This document shows, one piece after another, positions 44,145-53,045 of a stretch of DNA of 64,000 nt. The stretch's first letter is position 1, and each line of letters opens with the position of its first letter. This stretch comes from an uncultured Lutibacter sp. (lineage in GTDB: Bacteria > Bacteroidota > Bacteroidia > Flavobacteriales > Flavobacteriaceae), in the NCBI RefSeq assembly GCF_947493565.1, contig NZ_CANLRG010000009.1:62001-126000 (forward strand). The letters run 5' to 3'. A program made the position numbers and the translations under genes. Under the pieces are notes generated by a model. The model was not told the origin of the DNA. It did not search any database and saw only the letters and a list, made by a program, of their open reading frames with translations.

Positions 44145-44951
44145 ATGTGTGGAACTTGCGGATGTGGATCTGATACTCATGGTCCTACAATTTTAAAACC
44201 TGGTGAACATAATGATTCACATACTCATCATCATTCTCATTCTCATCATCACGATGATCACCACCACCATCCTCATGAAAATCACAATCATGAACATGCT
44301 CATACCCATAAAGTATTAGAGATTGAACAAGATATTTTACAAAATAATCAAATTTTAGCGGCAAGAAATAGAGGTTATTTTGAGGCAAAAAATATATTTG
44401 CTTTAAACTTAGTAAGTTCTCCTGGTTCAGGAAAAACATCCATATTAGAACGCACACTAAATGATTTAAAAAGTGAAATTTCTTTTTATGTTATTGAAGG
44501 AGATCAACAAACCTTGAATGATGCAAATAGAATTGATGCTTTAAATATTCCAGTAGTGCAAATTAATACTGGTAAGGGGTGTCATTTAGAAAGTGAGATG
44601 GTCTATAATGCTGTAAAAAAGTTAGAACCTAAAGATCATTCAGTTTTAATGATTGAAAATGTAGGAAATTTAGTATGCCCTTCTATGTTTGATTTAGGAG
44701 AAGGGAAACGTGTTGTGATTATCAGTACTACTGAAGGGGAAGATAAGCCAATAAAATACCCAGATATGTTTCATACAGCTGACGTTTGCATTATTAATAA
44801 AATAGATTTGCTTCCGTATGTAAATATTGATTTGGACAAATTGAAAAATTATGCACTTCAGGTAAACCCTAAACTTCAATTTTTTGAAATTTCAGCTACA
44901 AATGGAGACGGAATGGATGCATGGTATCATTGGTTAAAATCTAATATTTAA
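44145..44951 (+). CDS. hypB: hydrogenase nickel incorporation GTPase HypB
   Basis: This 268-residue SIMIBI GTPase has the N-terminal nickel-binding motif CGTCGCG, a strongly His-rich stretch (about residues 22-56) that may store nickel, the P-loop SSPGSGKTSILE, and the later NKIDLLPY guanine-specificity motif. It forms a unit with hypA (12-base gap) and hypC (4-base gap). The His-rich part resembles HypB of nickel-storing species. Confidence 0.97.
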   Translation: MCGTCGCGSDTHGPTILKPGEHNDSHTHHHSHSHHHDDHHHHPHENHNHEHAHTHKVLEIEQDILQNNQILAARNRGYFEAKNIFALNLVSSPGSGKTSILERTLNDLKSEISFYVIEGDQQTLNDANRIDALNIPVVQINTGKGCHLESEMVYNAVKKLEPKDHSVLMIENVGNLVCPSMFDLGEGKRVVIISTTEGEDKPIKYPDMFHTADVCIINKIDLLPYVNIDLDKLKNYALQVNPKLQFFEISATNGDGMDAWYHWLKSNI

Positions 44952-44955
44952 AATT

Positions 44956-45222
44956 ATGTGTTTATCTATACCAGGAAAATTAGTTGAAATTACATCGGAA
45001 TTAGATGAGGTTTTTAGAGTTGGAAAGGTTTCTTTTGATGGAATTATAAAAGAAGTAAGTTTAACCTTGGTTCCTGAAGCAACAGTTGGAGATTATGTAC
45101 TGGTGCATGTTGGTGCAGCAATTTCTACTATTGATGAAGTAGAGGCTAAAAAAACATTTGAGCTTTTGAAACAGCTTGATGAATTACATGAACTGGAAGA
45201 AGGAGAAGGCTCAAAAGAATAA
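44956..45222 (+). CDS. hypC: hydrogenase assembly chaperone HypC
   Basis: This 88-residue protein begins MCLSIPGKLVEI; Cys2 binds the Fe(CN)2CO intermediate and hands it from HypD to the large subunit. The C-terminal 15 residues are acidic. It is last in the hypABC unit, ended by a hairpin terminator shared with the convergent gene. Confidence 0.96.
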   Translation: MCLSIPGKLVEITSELDEVFRVGKVSFDGIIKEVSLTLVPEATVGDYVLVHVGAAISTIDEVEAKKTFELLKQLDELHELEEGEGSKE

Positions 45223-45223
45223 C

Positions 45224-45263
45224 AACAAAAAAGGCTGGTTAAATTTAATCAGTCTTTTTTGTT
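45224..45263. terminator. bidirectional terminator between hypC and the 45269 gene
   Basis: AACAAAAAAGGCTG pairs with CAGTCTTTTTTGTT (one G-T) and the loop is partly self-pairing. A/T runs on both arms serve both convergent genes. Confidence 0.8.
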
Positions 45264-45268
45264 ATTGA

Positions 45269-45796
45269 TTAGTTTTCGTAAGAATGTTTATAAGGTTTAC
45301 CACTAACAATTTTTAAGATATCTTCTTCAACACTTTCTCTTGGATATTCTACAAAACGACCAATTTCGTTATCTTTTTTATAAAAAATAAAGGTTGGAAC
45401 TCTAATAATGTCAAGTCCTTCTTGTAAATTATCAGGAGTTTTTTTACTTCTATCAACAGCTATTAATTCTAAATTTTTATAATCAAATCCAGCTTCATCT
45501 AAAATTTTATAAAAAACAGGTGTTTGCTCTTTACTATCTCCACACCAAGTTCCCATAAAAGCTTTAATTTTTACTTTTTTTAATAAAGGTTTTAGTTGTT
45601 CAATAACATTTTTATTAGTGGCATAATCGTCATAATTAAAATTAAACCAGCCTTTAAAAGGCTCTTGTAAAAAGTGATTTTTTTCAACAACACCAATTAA
45701 ATTACCAGATTTATCTTTAATAACTTTGGTTTCTTGTTTTTGAACTTTGCAACTTATAGTAGCTAATACTACAAAGCATAAAATTATTTTTTTCAT
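45269..45796 (-). CDS. thioredoxin-family lipoprotein with a single active-site Cys
   Basis: This 175-residue protein has a lipoprotein signal (KKIILCFVVLATISC) and a thioredoxin-like domain with TWCGDSKEQTP, so only the first Cys of a CxxC is kept. The cis-Pro is in VPTFIFY. It may act in the periplasm as a thiol-handling or non-redox protein. It lies 33 bases downstream of gpmI and is probably cotranscribed with it. Confidence 0.85.
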   Translation of the reverse strand: MKKIILCFVVLATISCKVQKQETKVIKDKSGNLIGVVEKNHFLQEPFKGWFNFNYDDYATNKNVIEQLKPLLKKVKIKAFMGTWCGDSKEQTPVFYKILDEAGFDYKNLELIAVDRSKKTPDNLQEGLDIIRVPTFIFYKKDNEIGRFVEYPRESVEEDILKIVSGKPYKHSYEN

Positions 45797-45829
45797 ATTT
45801 TTTAATTTAATGTAAGTAAAACTACAAAA

Positions 45830-47347
45830 TTAAATTAAAGAATGTTGCGTCATTTTTTTAGGTTGTTCAATACCCATTAATTTTAAAATAGTTGGAGCAA
45901 CATCACCTAAAATACCATCGTTTATTTGTTTCAACTCTTTGTCAACCAAAATTAAAGGAACAGGGTTTGTTGTGTGTGCTGTATGTGGAGTTCCATCAGG
46001 ATTTATCATAGTTTCACAATTTCCATGGTCAGCAATTATGATAGTAGTATAATCATTTTGACTTGCTGTTGTTACTACATCTTTTACACATTCGTCAACT
46101 GCTTCACAAGCTTTTATGGCAGCTTCCATTACACCAGTATGTCCAACCATATCTCCATTTGCAAAATTTAAACATACAAAATCTACTTCTTTTTTGTTTA
46201 ATTCTGGAATAATAGCATCTCTAATTTCATAGGCGCTCATTTCAGGTTTTAAATCGTATGTAGCAACCTTTGGAGAAGGACAAAGCAAGCGTTTTTCTCC
46301 TTTGAATTCTTGCTCTCTTCCTCCAGAAAAGAAAAACGTGACATGTGGGTATTTTTCAGTTTCAGCAATTCTTATTTGTTTTTTAGTTGCTTTTTCTAAA
46401 ACTTCACCTAAAGTATCTTCTAAATTATCAGTATTATATATTACATTGATGTTTTTAAAGGTTTCATCATAGTTTGTCATTGTAACATAATGTAATGGTA
46501 AGGTTTTCATTCCAAAATCTGGAAAATTTTGTTGTGAAAGTACCTCTGTTAACTCCCTACCTCTGTCAGTTCTATAATTAAAGAAAATCACAACATCATC
46601 TGCTTTAATTTGAGTTTTTGGAGTACCATTTTCATTGGTTAATATAATAGGTTTGATAAATTCATCGGTAACCTCATTCCTATAACTTTTTTCAATGCTT
46701 TCAATAGCATTGGTTGATTTTTCACCGATTGCATTTACCAAAGCATCGTAGGCAACTTTAACTCTTTCCCAACGTTTATCTCTATCCATAGCATAATATC
46801 TACCAGTAATTGTTGCCAATTCACCAGTTGTTTTTGCCATGTATTCTTGAATGTTATTGATAAAATATTTACCTGATTTTGGATCGCAATCTCTACCATC
46901 AGTAAATGCATGTAAAAATACTTGTTCCATAGCATTTTCAGCAGCCACATCTAACAATCCTTTTAAATGGTTGATGTGAGAATGAATTCCTCCATCTGAA
47001 ACCAATCCTAATAAATGAATGTTTTTGTTGTTCTCTTTGGCATAAGAAAAAGCATCTTTTAATTTTTTTTCGTCACCTAAAGTTTTATTTTCAACAGCCA
47101 TGTTAATACGAACTAGGTTTTGATATACAATTCTACCAGCGCCTAAATTCATATGCCCAACTTCACTATTTCCCATTTGACCTTTTGGTAAACCAACATG
47201 TTCACCATCAGTTCTTAAACTAGCATTTGGGTATTTGTTGTATAAGCTATCTATATAGGAAGTTTTTGCATTAAAAATTGCTGAAACTTTTGGGTCTTGT
47301 GTAATTCCCCAACCATCTAAAATCATTAAAATTACTTTCTTATTCAT
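45830..47347 (-). CDS. gpmI: 2,3-bisphosphoglycerate-independent phosphoglycerate mutase
   Basis: This 505-residue Mn2+-dependent glycolytic enzyme interconverts 3- and 2-phosphoglycerate. Seen are ILMILDGWG at the N-terminus, GNSEVGHMNLGAGR with the catalytic Ser, FTDGRD, and C-terminal metal ligands in ANGDMVGHTG and IIIADHGNCE. Length is normal. It has a TATCTTTG promoter element. Confidence 0.97.
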   Translation of the reverse strand: MNKKVILMILDGWGITQDPKVSAIFNAKTSYIDSLYNKYPNASLRTDGEHVGLPKGQMGNSEVGHMNLGAGRIVYQNLVRINMAVENKTLGDEKKLKDAFSYAKENNKNIHLLGLVSDGGIHSHINHLKGLLDVAAENAMEQVFLHAFTDGRDCDPKSGKYFINNIQEYMAKTTGELATITGRYYAMDRDKRWERVKVAYDALVNAIGEKSTNAIESIEKSYRNEVTDEFIKPIILTNENGTPKTQIKADDVVIFFNYRTDRGRELTEVLSQQNFPDFGMKTLPLHYVTMTNYDETFKNINVIYNTDNLEDTLGEVLEKATKKQIRIAETEKYPHVTFFFSGGREQEFKGEKRLLCPSPKVATYDLKPEMSAYEIRDAIIPELNKKEVDFVCLNFANGDMVGHTGVMEAAIKACEAVDECVKDVVTTASQNDYTTIIIADHGNCETMINPDGTPHTAHTTNPVPLILVDKELKQINDGILGDVAPTILKLMGIEQPKKMTQHSLI

Positions 47348-47375
47348 CAGAATTAGGTTTGAATATTTGGTGATT

Positions 47376-47383
47376 CAAAGATA
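47376..47383 (-). promoter_or_regulatory. -7 promoter element for gpmI
   Basis: The minus strand reads TATCTTTG (TAnnTTTG), 28 bases upstream of the gpmI ATG. Confidence 0.5.
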
Positions 47384-47518
47384 CGAAGTATTCAGTTTTA
47401 TGATGTTAAAATTAGCTCTAATTCACTAAAACGATTGCGAGATTTTTGTTTTTTTAAAATGGTAGTAACTCAACTACAGCAAAAATAATGCTATTCACAT
47501 CAAAGCCTAGTTAAAGAC

Positions 47519-47565
47519 TTGTTAATAGCTATTTTGTTAAATAACAATTTTAAAGTTTTGTCGTC
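47519..47565 (+). promoter_or_regulatory. ECF sigma-type promoter with upstream box (47601 gene)
   Basis: TTGTTAATAGCT (47519-47530), 11 bases, TAAC (47542-47545), 16 bases, CGTCTTT (from 47562). Element sequence and both spacings are the same as before the 33775 gene. Confidence 0.65.
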
Positions 47566-47600
47566 TTTTAAATACAATAATAACTTAAAAACTTAAAAAC

Positions 47601-48026
47601 ATGAAAAAACTAGTAGTAGCCTTAGTCGTAATTTTTGCAATAACCTTTCAAAAAGTTGAAGCTAAAAATAATTTGAATCCAAATTTAAAAATAATAGAAA
47701 AACCATTTACAAATGTAAATGCATTTTGTACTTTAATTCGTATGGGAGATGTAGTAGCGGTAAAAGCCTTAATTGATGAAGGAGTTGATATCAATAGGAA
47801 ATCTACAGGATTAACACCTTTGATGTTTGCAGCTCGATATAATAAAGTTGAAATTGTAAAATTATTAATTGAAAACGGTGCAAAATTAAAAGTGAAATCG
47901 GATAGATTAAAAATAACTGCACTCAAATATGCAGAATTATCCAATGCAAAAGAGTGTTATAAAGTGATAAAAAGTGCTTTAGAAGAAGAAAAGCTACAAA
48001 AAAAACAAAAAAGAAATAGAGGGTAA
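47601..48026 (+). CDS. exported ankyrin-repeat protein
   Basis: This 141-residue protein has a signal peptide (KKLVVALVVIFAITFQKVEA) and two to three ankyrin repeats, clearest in DVVAVKALIDEGVDIN and TPLMFAARYNKVEIVKLL followed by IENGAKL. The C-terminus is strongly basic (KLQKKQKRNRG). It probably binds a protein partner in the periplasm. It is monocistronic with a terminator and shares its promoter type with the 33775 gene. Confidence 0.88.
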   Translation: MKKLVVALVVIFAITFQKVEAKNNLNPNLKIIEKPFTNVNAFCTLIRMGDVVAVKALIDEGVDINRKSTGLTPLMFAARYNKVEIVKLLIENGAKLKVKSDRLKITALKYAELSNAKECYKVIKSALEEEKLQKKQKRNRG

Positions 48027-48053
48027 TTTCCCTTTGTTGATGTAGTTGAATAA

Positions 48054-48077
48054 AAAGCTGGGAATTTCCCCAGCTTT
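48054..48077. terminator. bidirectional terminator
   Basis: AAAGCTGGG with CCCAGCTTT around a six-base loop, followed by TCTTATTTT. It lies between the convergent ankyrin and lipoprotein genes. Confidence 0.85.
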
Positions 48078-48087
48078 CTTATTTTAA

Positions 48088-48981
48088 TTATAGTTCACTC
48101 AATTCTTTCACTTTTGAAGCCCATTCAATGAGGATATTTTTTTGATTTTCATAATCATCTTCAAAAGGACCGCAAACAATTTTTAACTCTGTGTTTTTTG
48201 ATACTAAATTTTCTAACAGAAGAAATTTTTCATTATATAGTGCATTCTTGTAATCATTTTGAATATAAAAATTCCCAAATAGTTTTCTTGCAAATTGTGA
48301 AGTCAAAATTTTATCATTGTTATAGTGAAAATTTACATTTGAAACTTCTCTCCAATCTTTATTTAGTAAATTGTTTTTATCAAAAATAGGTTGCAGTTCA
48401 GCAGTATACTCTTTTTTTGTAAGCACTTTCCAAATGTTATCTTGTGAACTGTTTATGTTTATCGAGTATGTAACAAATTTTGAATTAGGAATGTTTTTGA
48501 TTTCATTGTCTGATAGAAATTCAATTTCATTTAATCTAGCACTTCCATTTCCACCATTTAAATACCTAAAGCCCACTATAGAATCATTATTTATATGTAT
48601 TGCTTGTATTACAATTATAAGGTCATTTCTTCTAGTAATTTCATTATAATAATTAGCAAGTTTAGGTAATTTAAGATCTAAAACTTTTGCATTTGGATAT
48701 TTTTTAGTATCTACAAATATTAAAGAAGTTCCATTTTGGGTTTCTTCCTTTGTAGCCATTCTTCCATTTACAACAGGTACATTTTTCCAATTTTGGATGT
48801 CAACAGGCGGAAATCCATTTAGATTATCTGGGCAATACCATCCTCCATATGTGTGTGGTTCAGTTTTTATTTGTTTTGCTTTGGTTTGAACCTCCACTTC
48901 TTTTGTCGGTTTATTTTGAGAACAAGCTGTAAAAGAAATTAGGCACAATACCATTAATACATTGATGATTTTAGTTTTCAT
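48088..48981 (-). CDS. lipoprotein of unknown function
   Basis: This 297-residue protein has a lipoprotein signal with lipobox FTAC (residues about 17-20) and a soluble mature part. I recognise no family. The piece DNIWKVLTKKEYTAEL (about 185-200) resembles the start of SRPBCC/START-like domains, but this is weak. GGWYCPDNLNGFPPVD near residue 46 looks conserved. It is divergent, 138 bases away, from the membrane-bound wHTH regulator at 49120, which may control it. Confidence 0.75.
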   Translation of the reverse strand: MKTKIINVLMVLCLISFTACSQNKPTKEVEVQTKAKQIKTEPHTYGGWYCPDNLNGFPPVDIQNWKNVPVVNGRMATKEETQNGTSLIFVDTKKYPNAKVLDLKLPKLANYYNEITRRNDLIIVIQAIHINNDSIVGFRYLNGGNGSARLNEIEFLSDNEIKNIPNSKFVTYSININSSQDNIWKVLTKKEYTAELQPIFDKNNLLNKDWREVSNVNFHYNNDKILTSQFARKLFGNFYIQNDYKNALYNEKFLLLENLVSKNTELKIVCGPFEDDYENQKNILIEWASKVKELSEL

Positions 48982-49107
48982 AATTTATGTTTTTTAATTA
49001 TGCTTAAAAATATTTTGAGGTTGTTCAAAAAAGATTTAAAAAGTGTAAATTAATGTAAATCTTATGTAATTTAATCCAAAAAAATTTTAATAAAGAGTTT
49101 ATTCAAA

Positions 49108-49115
49108 TAGATTTG
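49108..49115 (+). promoter_or_regulatory. -7 promoter element immediately before the 49120 start codon
   Basis: TAGATTTG matches TAnnTTTG and ends four bases before the ATG, so transcription would start at or next to the start codon (possible leaderless mRNA). Confidence 0.4.
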
Positions 49116-49119
49116 TAAA

Positions 49120-49986
49120 ATGATGTTTCATAAATTATATAAGCTCACATTATTTTTATTTGTTCTAGGATGTTTTGCTTTTCAAGTAGATGCAAAAACT
49201 ACCAATAATCAAGAACTACAAGTTTCACTACGAGCAATAGGACATGAATTTTTATTACAATTAAATGATAGTACTTCGCGTGTTTTGCCTATTAAAAAAA
49301 TAAATGGGAGGTATGCCGTTCAATTTGAACGAAAATTTTCATTTGAGCCCAATTTGCTATTTTCAACAGTTTTTAATGTTATTGAAAAATATAATATATC
49401 AGAAACATTTATTGTTGAAGTAGAACAATGTATAACCCAAGAAGTTATCTATAGTTTTAAAACAAGTATCAGAAAAGATGGAAATATTATTCCCTGCAAG
49501 CAAAGAGTTTTACCAAACGATTGTTATATTTTTTATTTTACTGTTATTGAAAATACTAATGAAGAAATTGTAAAAAATAACGCAACTTCACTTTACAACT
49601 TTACATATATCTTTATTTTTTTGGCAATAACTTTAAGTACAATTACATATTATAAAAAAAGGAGAACCCATTTAACTTTAAAATCTAGTGTTATACTAAT
49701 TGGTAAGTATCGGTTCAATCAAAAAAAAATGTTGTTAAGTATTCAAGGTCAATCTGTTGAACTATCAAATAAAGAAGCTAGTTTATTATTTTTATTGTAT
49801 TCTAATGAAAATAAAACGCTTGAAAGAGAATATATTTTAAATGAGGTTTGGGGTGATGAAGGTAGCTATATTGGTAGAACACTCGATGTATACATCTCTA
49901 AACTCAGAAAAAAACTTGAACTAGACTCAAGTTTAAAAATTATTAATGTTAGAGGAATTGGTTATAGATTTGTAATTAATGGGTAA
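49120..49986 (+). CDS. membrane-bound regulator: periplasmic domain, one helix, C-terminal wHTH
   Basis: This 288-residue protein has a signal peptide (about 1-25), a periplasmic domain (26-158) with cysteines C114, C126 and C135, one transmembrane helix (about 160-178), a basic stop-transfer (KKRRTH), and an OmpR/PhoB-type winged helix at 195-288 (LSNKEASLLFLLYSNE, REYILNEVWGDE, LDVYISKLRKKL, RGIGYRF). This is the reverse of ToxR topology, where the wHTH is N-terminal. It would act as a one-step sensor and transcription factor. It ends three bases before the convergent M48 gene. Confidence 0.85.
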   Translation: MMFHKLYKLTLFLFVLGCFAFQVDAKTTNNQELQVSLRAIGHEFLLQLNDSTSRVLPIKKINGRYAVQFERKFSFEPNLLFSTVFNVIEKYNISETFIVEVEQCITQEVIYSFKTSIRKDGNIIPCKQRVLPNDCYIFYFTVIENTNEEIVKNNATSLYNFTYIFIFLAITLSTITYYKKRRTHLTLKSSVILIGKYRFNQKKMLLSIQGQSVELSNKEASLLFLLYSNENKTLEREYILNEVWGDEGSYIGRTLDVYISKLRKKLELDSSLKIINVRGIGYRFVING

Positions 49987-49988
49987 CC

Positions 49989-50759
49989 TTATTTTTTATA
50001 TTTTTTGATGGCTTCTTTAATTTTTTCAATTCTGTTTTCTGGATCAGGATGCGTACTTAATCTTTCAGGAGTATTGTTTGGACCGGTAGCCTCTTTTAAA
50101 ATTTTCATTACACCAATTAGTTCATTTGGATTATAACCAGCATTGATCATAAATTTAACACCTAATACATCACTTTCTAATTCATCTTCTCTACCATAAC
50201 TCATATTAATAATATTTGCTATTGCTGCAGCTCCTTGTGCAGTGTTTGGATCAATTCCAACAGCTACACCATTAATTAAACCTTGAGTTAAACCTTGTTT
50301 TGCCATTCGTTCTGCAGAGTGCCTGCCTATTACATGACCAATTTCATGGCCTAAAACACCAGCTAGTTGATCTTCGTTTTCAAGCTTGGAAAATAATGCG
50401 TAGGTAATAAATATTTGTCCACCAGGAAGTGCAAAAGCATTGATAGTATTTGGGTCTTTCAGTAAATGAAAATCGTAGTGATAATCGGTTTTTTTGGCAA
50501 TGCTATTGTTGACTAGTTTTTTTCCAACATTATCTATAAATTTTTGATAATTTTCATCTGGATGCAAACCGCCATGTTGTTGAATCATTGTAGGAGTACT
50601 TTGTATACCAATAGCAATTTCATCATTCACTGAAATTGAAATATGTTGCTTTTTACCAGTATATTCATTGATTTCACTATTTGAAAAGTATTGAATAATT
50701 GAAAAAATAATGATTGCTGCACCAATCAGTAATTTTACTTTAGAATTTTTTCTTCTCAT
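49989..50759 (-). CDS. M48-family zinc metallopeptidase
   Basis: This 256-residue peptidase has an N-terminal membrane anchor (LLIGAAIIIFSIIQYF), the zinc motif HEIGHVIGRHSAE (HExxH), and the third ligand region EDELESDVLGVKFM with Glu. GGQIFITYALF is typical of BepA/LoiP-like quality-control proteases of the periplasm. Exact substrate is unknown. Confidence 0.93.
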   Translation of the reverse strand: MRRKNSKVKLLIGAAIIIFSIIQYFSNSEINEYTGKKQHISISVNDEIAIGIQSTPTMIQQHGGLHPDENYQKFIDNVGKKLVNNSIAKKTDYHYDFHLLKDPNTINAFALPGGQIFITYALFSKLENEDQLAGVLGHEIGHVIGRHSAERMAKQGLTQGLINGVAVGIDPNTAQGAAAIANIINMSYGREDELESDVLGVKFMINAGYNPNELIGVMKILKEATGPNNTPERLSTHPDPENRIEKIKEAIKKYKK

Positions 50760-50864
50760 TTTTTTTGTTTAAATACTTGTAAAGATACAAAGTTAAATTA
50801 TTGTGAAATTGATACTAAGATTTTTAAAAAATTGTAAATTCACAACCTAAATTATAAATTTTAT

Positions 50865-52616
50865 ATGGAAGATTCAATAAATTTTAATGAGGTTACTAAA
50901 AGATTGCCAAAACACCTGCATAAGTTTATCGTAAAGCAACCTTATGATTCTTATACTTCACAAAATCAGGCAGTTTGGCGTTATGTAATGAAGATGAATG
51001 TTGATTATTTAAGTAAAGTTGCTCATGAATCTTATTTGGAAGGATTAAAAAAAACTGGAATTTCTATAGATAGAATTCCTAAAATGGAGGGAATGAATCG
51101 TATTTTAAAAGATATTGGATGGGCAGCAGTTTCTGTAGATGGGTTTATACCTCCAAATGCTTTTATGGAATTTCAAGCCTATAATGTGTTGGTGATTGCT
51201 TCAGATATTAGAACCATTGATCATATAGAATACACCCCTGCGCCAGATATTATTCATGAAGCAGCTGGACATGCGCCCATTATAGCAAATCCAGAATATG
51301 CTGAGTATTTAAGACGTTTTGGAGAAATTGGTTGTAAAGCAATTTCTTCTGCAAAAGATTATGAAATGTATGAAGCCATACGCTTACTTTCAATTTTAAA
51401 AGAAGACCCTAATTCTTCAGAAATTGAAATAAATGTAGCCCAACAAAAAGTAGAAGACCTACAAAACAATATGGGGGAACTCTCTGAAATGGCTCAAATA
51501 AGAAATTTACATTGGTGGACGGTAGAATATGGATTAATTGGAACTTTAGATAAACCAAAAATTTATGGAGCTGGATTATTATCATCAATTGGTGAAAGTA
51601 AACTATGTTTAACTAAAGACGTTAAAAAAATACCTTACACTATTGATGCTGCTAAACAAAGTTTTGACATTACTAAAACACAACCTCAATTATTTGTAAC
51701 ACCAGATTTTGCTCATTTAAGCTTTGTTTTAGAAGAATTTGCAAATAATATGGCATTAAGAAAAGGAGGGTTAAAAGGTATTCAAAAATTAGTAAATTCT
51801 AATAATTTAGGAACCGTAGAATTAAGCACAGGAATACAAATTTCAGGTAGATTTACCAATGTTATTGATGATGATAATGGAAATGCAATATATATACAAA
51901 CTACTGGACCAACAGCTTTAGCAAGTAGAGATAAAGAATTAATAGGTCATGGGGTAAGTTATCATGCAGATGGTTTTGGAAGCCCAGTTGGTAAATTAAA
52001 AGGAATCAATTTGGCGATAGAAAATATGTATCCAAAAGATCTAGAAGTTTACGGCATTTACGAAGGAAAAACAACTACATTAGAATTTGAAGGTGGTATT
52101 AAAATTGAAGGAGAAGTTATTACTGGTAAAAGAGATTTAAAAGGAAAAATTTTATTAATTTCATTTAAAAATTGTACTGTAACTTACCTTGAAAAAGTGC
52201 TTTTTAAACCAGAATGGGGAATTTATGATATGGCCATTGGAAAAGAAATTGTTTCGGCTTACTCAGGTCCTGCTGATCCGAATTCTTTTGAAAATATTGG
52301 ACAAGTTTCAACAACAAAAACACATAAAATATCGTATTCAAAAAAAGAATTAAAACTTTTTAGCTTTTATAAAGAAGTTGCAGCAATGAGAAATAATCAT
52401 AAAACAGACATTCCTAGGTTAGCTATAATATTTGAAGAAATTTCTGAAAATTACCCTAAAGATTGGCTTTTGATTTTAGAAATGTATGAGTTGATTTATC
52501 AATCATCCAGTAGTTTAGAAGAAAAATTAGAAGCGTATTTAAAAAAATTAAAAGGTAATGGCTATTTCAATAACCTCATTAATAGTGGATTAGATCTTAT
52601 TTTAAAAAATAAATAG
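50865..52616 (+). CDS. aromatic amino acid hydroxylase (phenylalanine hydroxylase family) with long C-terminal extension
   Basis: This 583-residue protein has the non-heme iron catalytic domain of the biopterin-dependent hydroxylases at about 25-310: iron ligands H131 and H136 in HEAAGHAP and E221 in HWWTVEYGLIG. Bacterial phenylalanine hydroxylases are usually about 260-300 residues. Here another 270 residues follow: a beta-rich part (about 320-460, with GVSYHADGFGSPVGKLKG) and a helical end. Substrate is probably phenylalanine but not certain. It is followed by a rhodanese gene with its own promoter. Confidence 0.9.
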   Translation: MEDSINFNEVTKRLPKHLHKFIVKQPYDSYTSQNQAVWRYVMKMNVDYLSKVAHESYLEGLKKTGISIDRIPKMEGMNRILKDIGWAAVSVDGFIPPNAFMEFQAYNVLVIASDIRTIDHIEYTPAPDIIHEAAGHAPIIANPEYAEYLRRFGEIGCKAISSAKDYEMYEAIRLLSILKEDPNSSEIEINVAQQKVEDLQNNMGELSEMAQIRNLHWWTVEYGLIGTLDKPKIYGAGLLSSIGESKLCLTKDVKKIPYTIDAAKQSFDITKTQPQLFVTPDFAHLSFVLEEFANNMALRKGGLKGIQKLVNSNNLGTVELSTGIQISGRFTNVIDDDNGNAIYIQTTGPTALASRDKELIGHGVSYHADGFGSPVGKLKGINLAIENMYPKDLEVYGIYEGKTTTLEFEGGIKIEGEVITGKRDLKGKILLISFKNCTVTYLEKVLFKPEWGIYDMAIGKEIVSAYSGPADPNSFENIGQVSTTKTHKISYSKKELKLFSFYKEVAAMRNNHKTDIPRLAIIFEEISENYPKDWLLILEMYELIYQSSSSLEEKLEAYLKKLKGNGYFNNLINSGLDLILKNK

Positions 52617-52650
52617 TAACTATGGTTACTGTTAATCATATTTAATGACT

Positions 52651-52658
52651 TATATTTG
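52651..52658 (+). promoter_or_regulatory. -7 promoter element for the rhodanese gene
   Basis: TATATTTG (TAnnTTTG) lies 23 bases upstream of the ATG at 52682. Confidence 0.5.
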
Positions 52659-52681
52659 CGCAAAATTAAAAATATAAAAGA

Positions 52682-52993
52682 ATGAGTTTTTTCGGATTAT
52701 TTGGAGGTGGAACAAGCGGAGCTTCCATTGAAGAATATTTAAAAGATGGAGCAGTAGTTATAGATGTAAGAACAATTGATGAATTTAAAAGTGGACATGT
52801 TACAGGTTCTAAAAATATGGTTTTAAATTCTATTCCTGCTAAAGTTGAAGAAATTAAAGCCTTAAATAAAAAAGTGATTGCTGTATGTAGAAGTGGAGCT
52901 AGAAGCGGACAAGCAACATCATTTTTAAAACAACAAGGGGTGGATATAATAAATGGAGGTCCTTGGCAAAATGTAGCTAAATTTGTAAATTAA
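52682..52993 (+). CDS. single-domain rhodanese-like sulfurtransferase
   Basis: This 103-residue protein is one rhodanese domain. The active-site loop is CRSGAR in VIAVCRSGARSGQAT, giving the persulfide-forming Cys; upstream is VIDVRTIDEFKSGHV. It starts with a glycine-rich segment (FFGLFGGGTSGA) seen in small cytosolic rhodaneses. The physiological acceptor is unknown. A terminator follows. Confidence 0.93.
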   Translation: MSFFGLFGGGTSGASIEEYLKDGAVVIDVRTIDEFKSGHVTGSKNMVLNSIPAKVEEIKALNKKVIAVCRSGARSGQATSFLKQQGVDIINGGPWQNVAKFVN

Positions 52994-53015
52994 TAAAGTA
53001 TAAATAAGTTATTAT

Positions 53016-53044
53016 AAAGAGTGGAGTTTTCCACTCTTTTTTGG
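53016..53044. terminator. bidirectional terminator
   Basis: AAAGAGTGGA pairs with TCCACTCTTT (loop GTTT), followed by TTT. It separates the convergent rhodanese and response-regulator genes. Confidence 0.85.
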
Positions 53045-53045
53045 T

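Noticed and set aside
44185-44457. 90-codon minus-strand open frame inside hypB
   Set aside because: It is the antisense shadow of the His-rich repeat of HypB; sequence composition is repetitive and hypB is fully supported.
46735-46950. 71-codon frame inside gpmI
   Set aside because: Alternative frame of a conserved enzyme; no start signals and no protein-like pattern.
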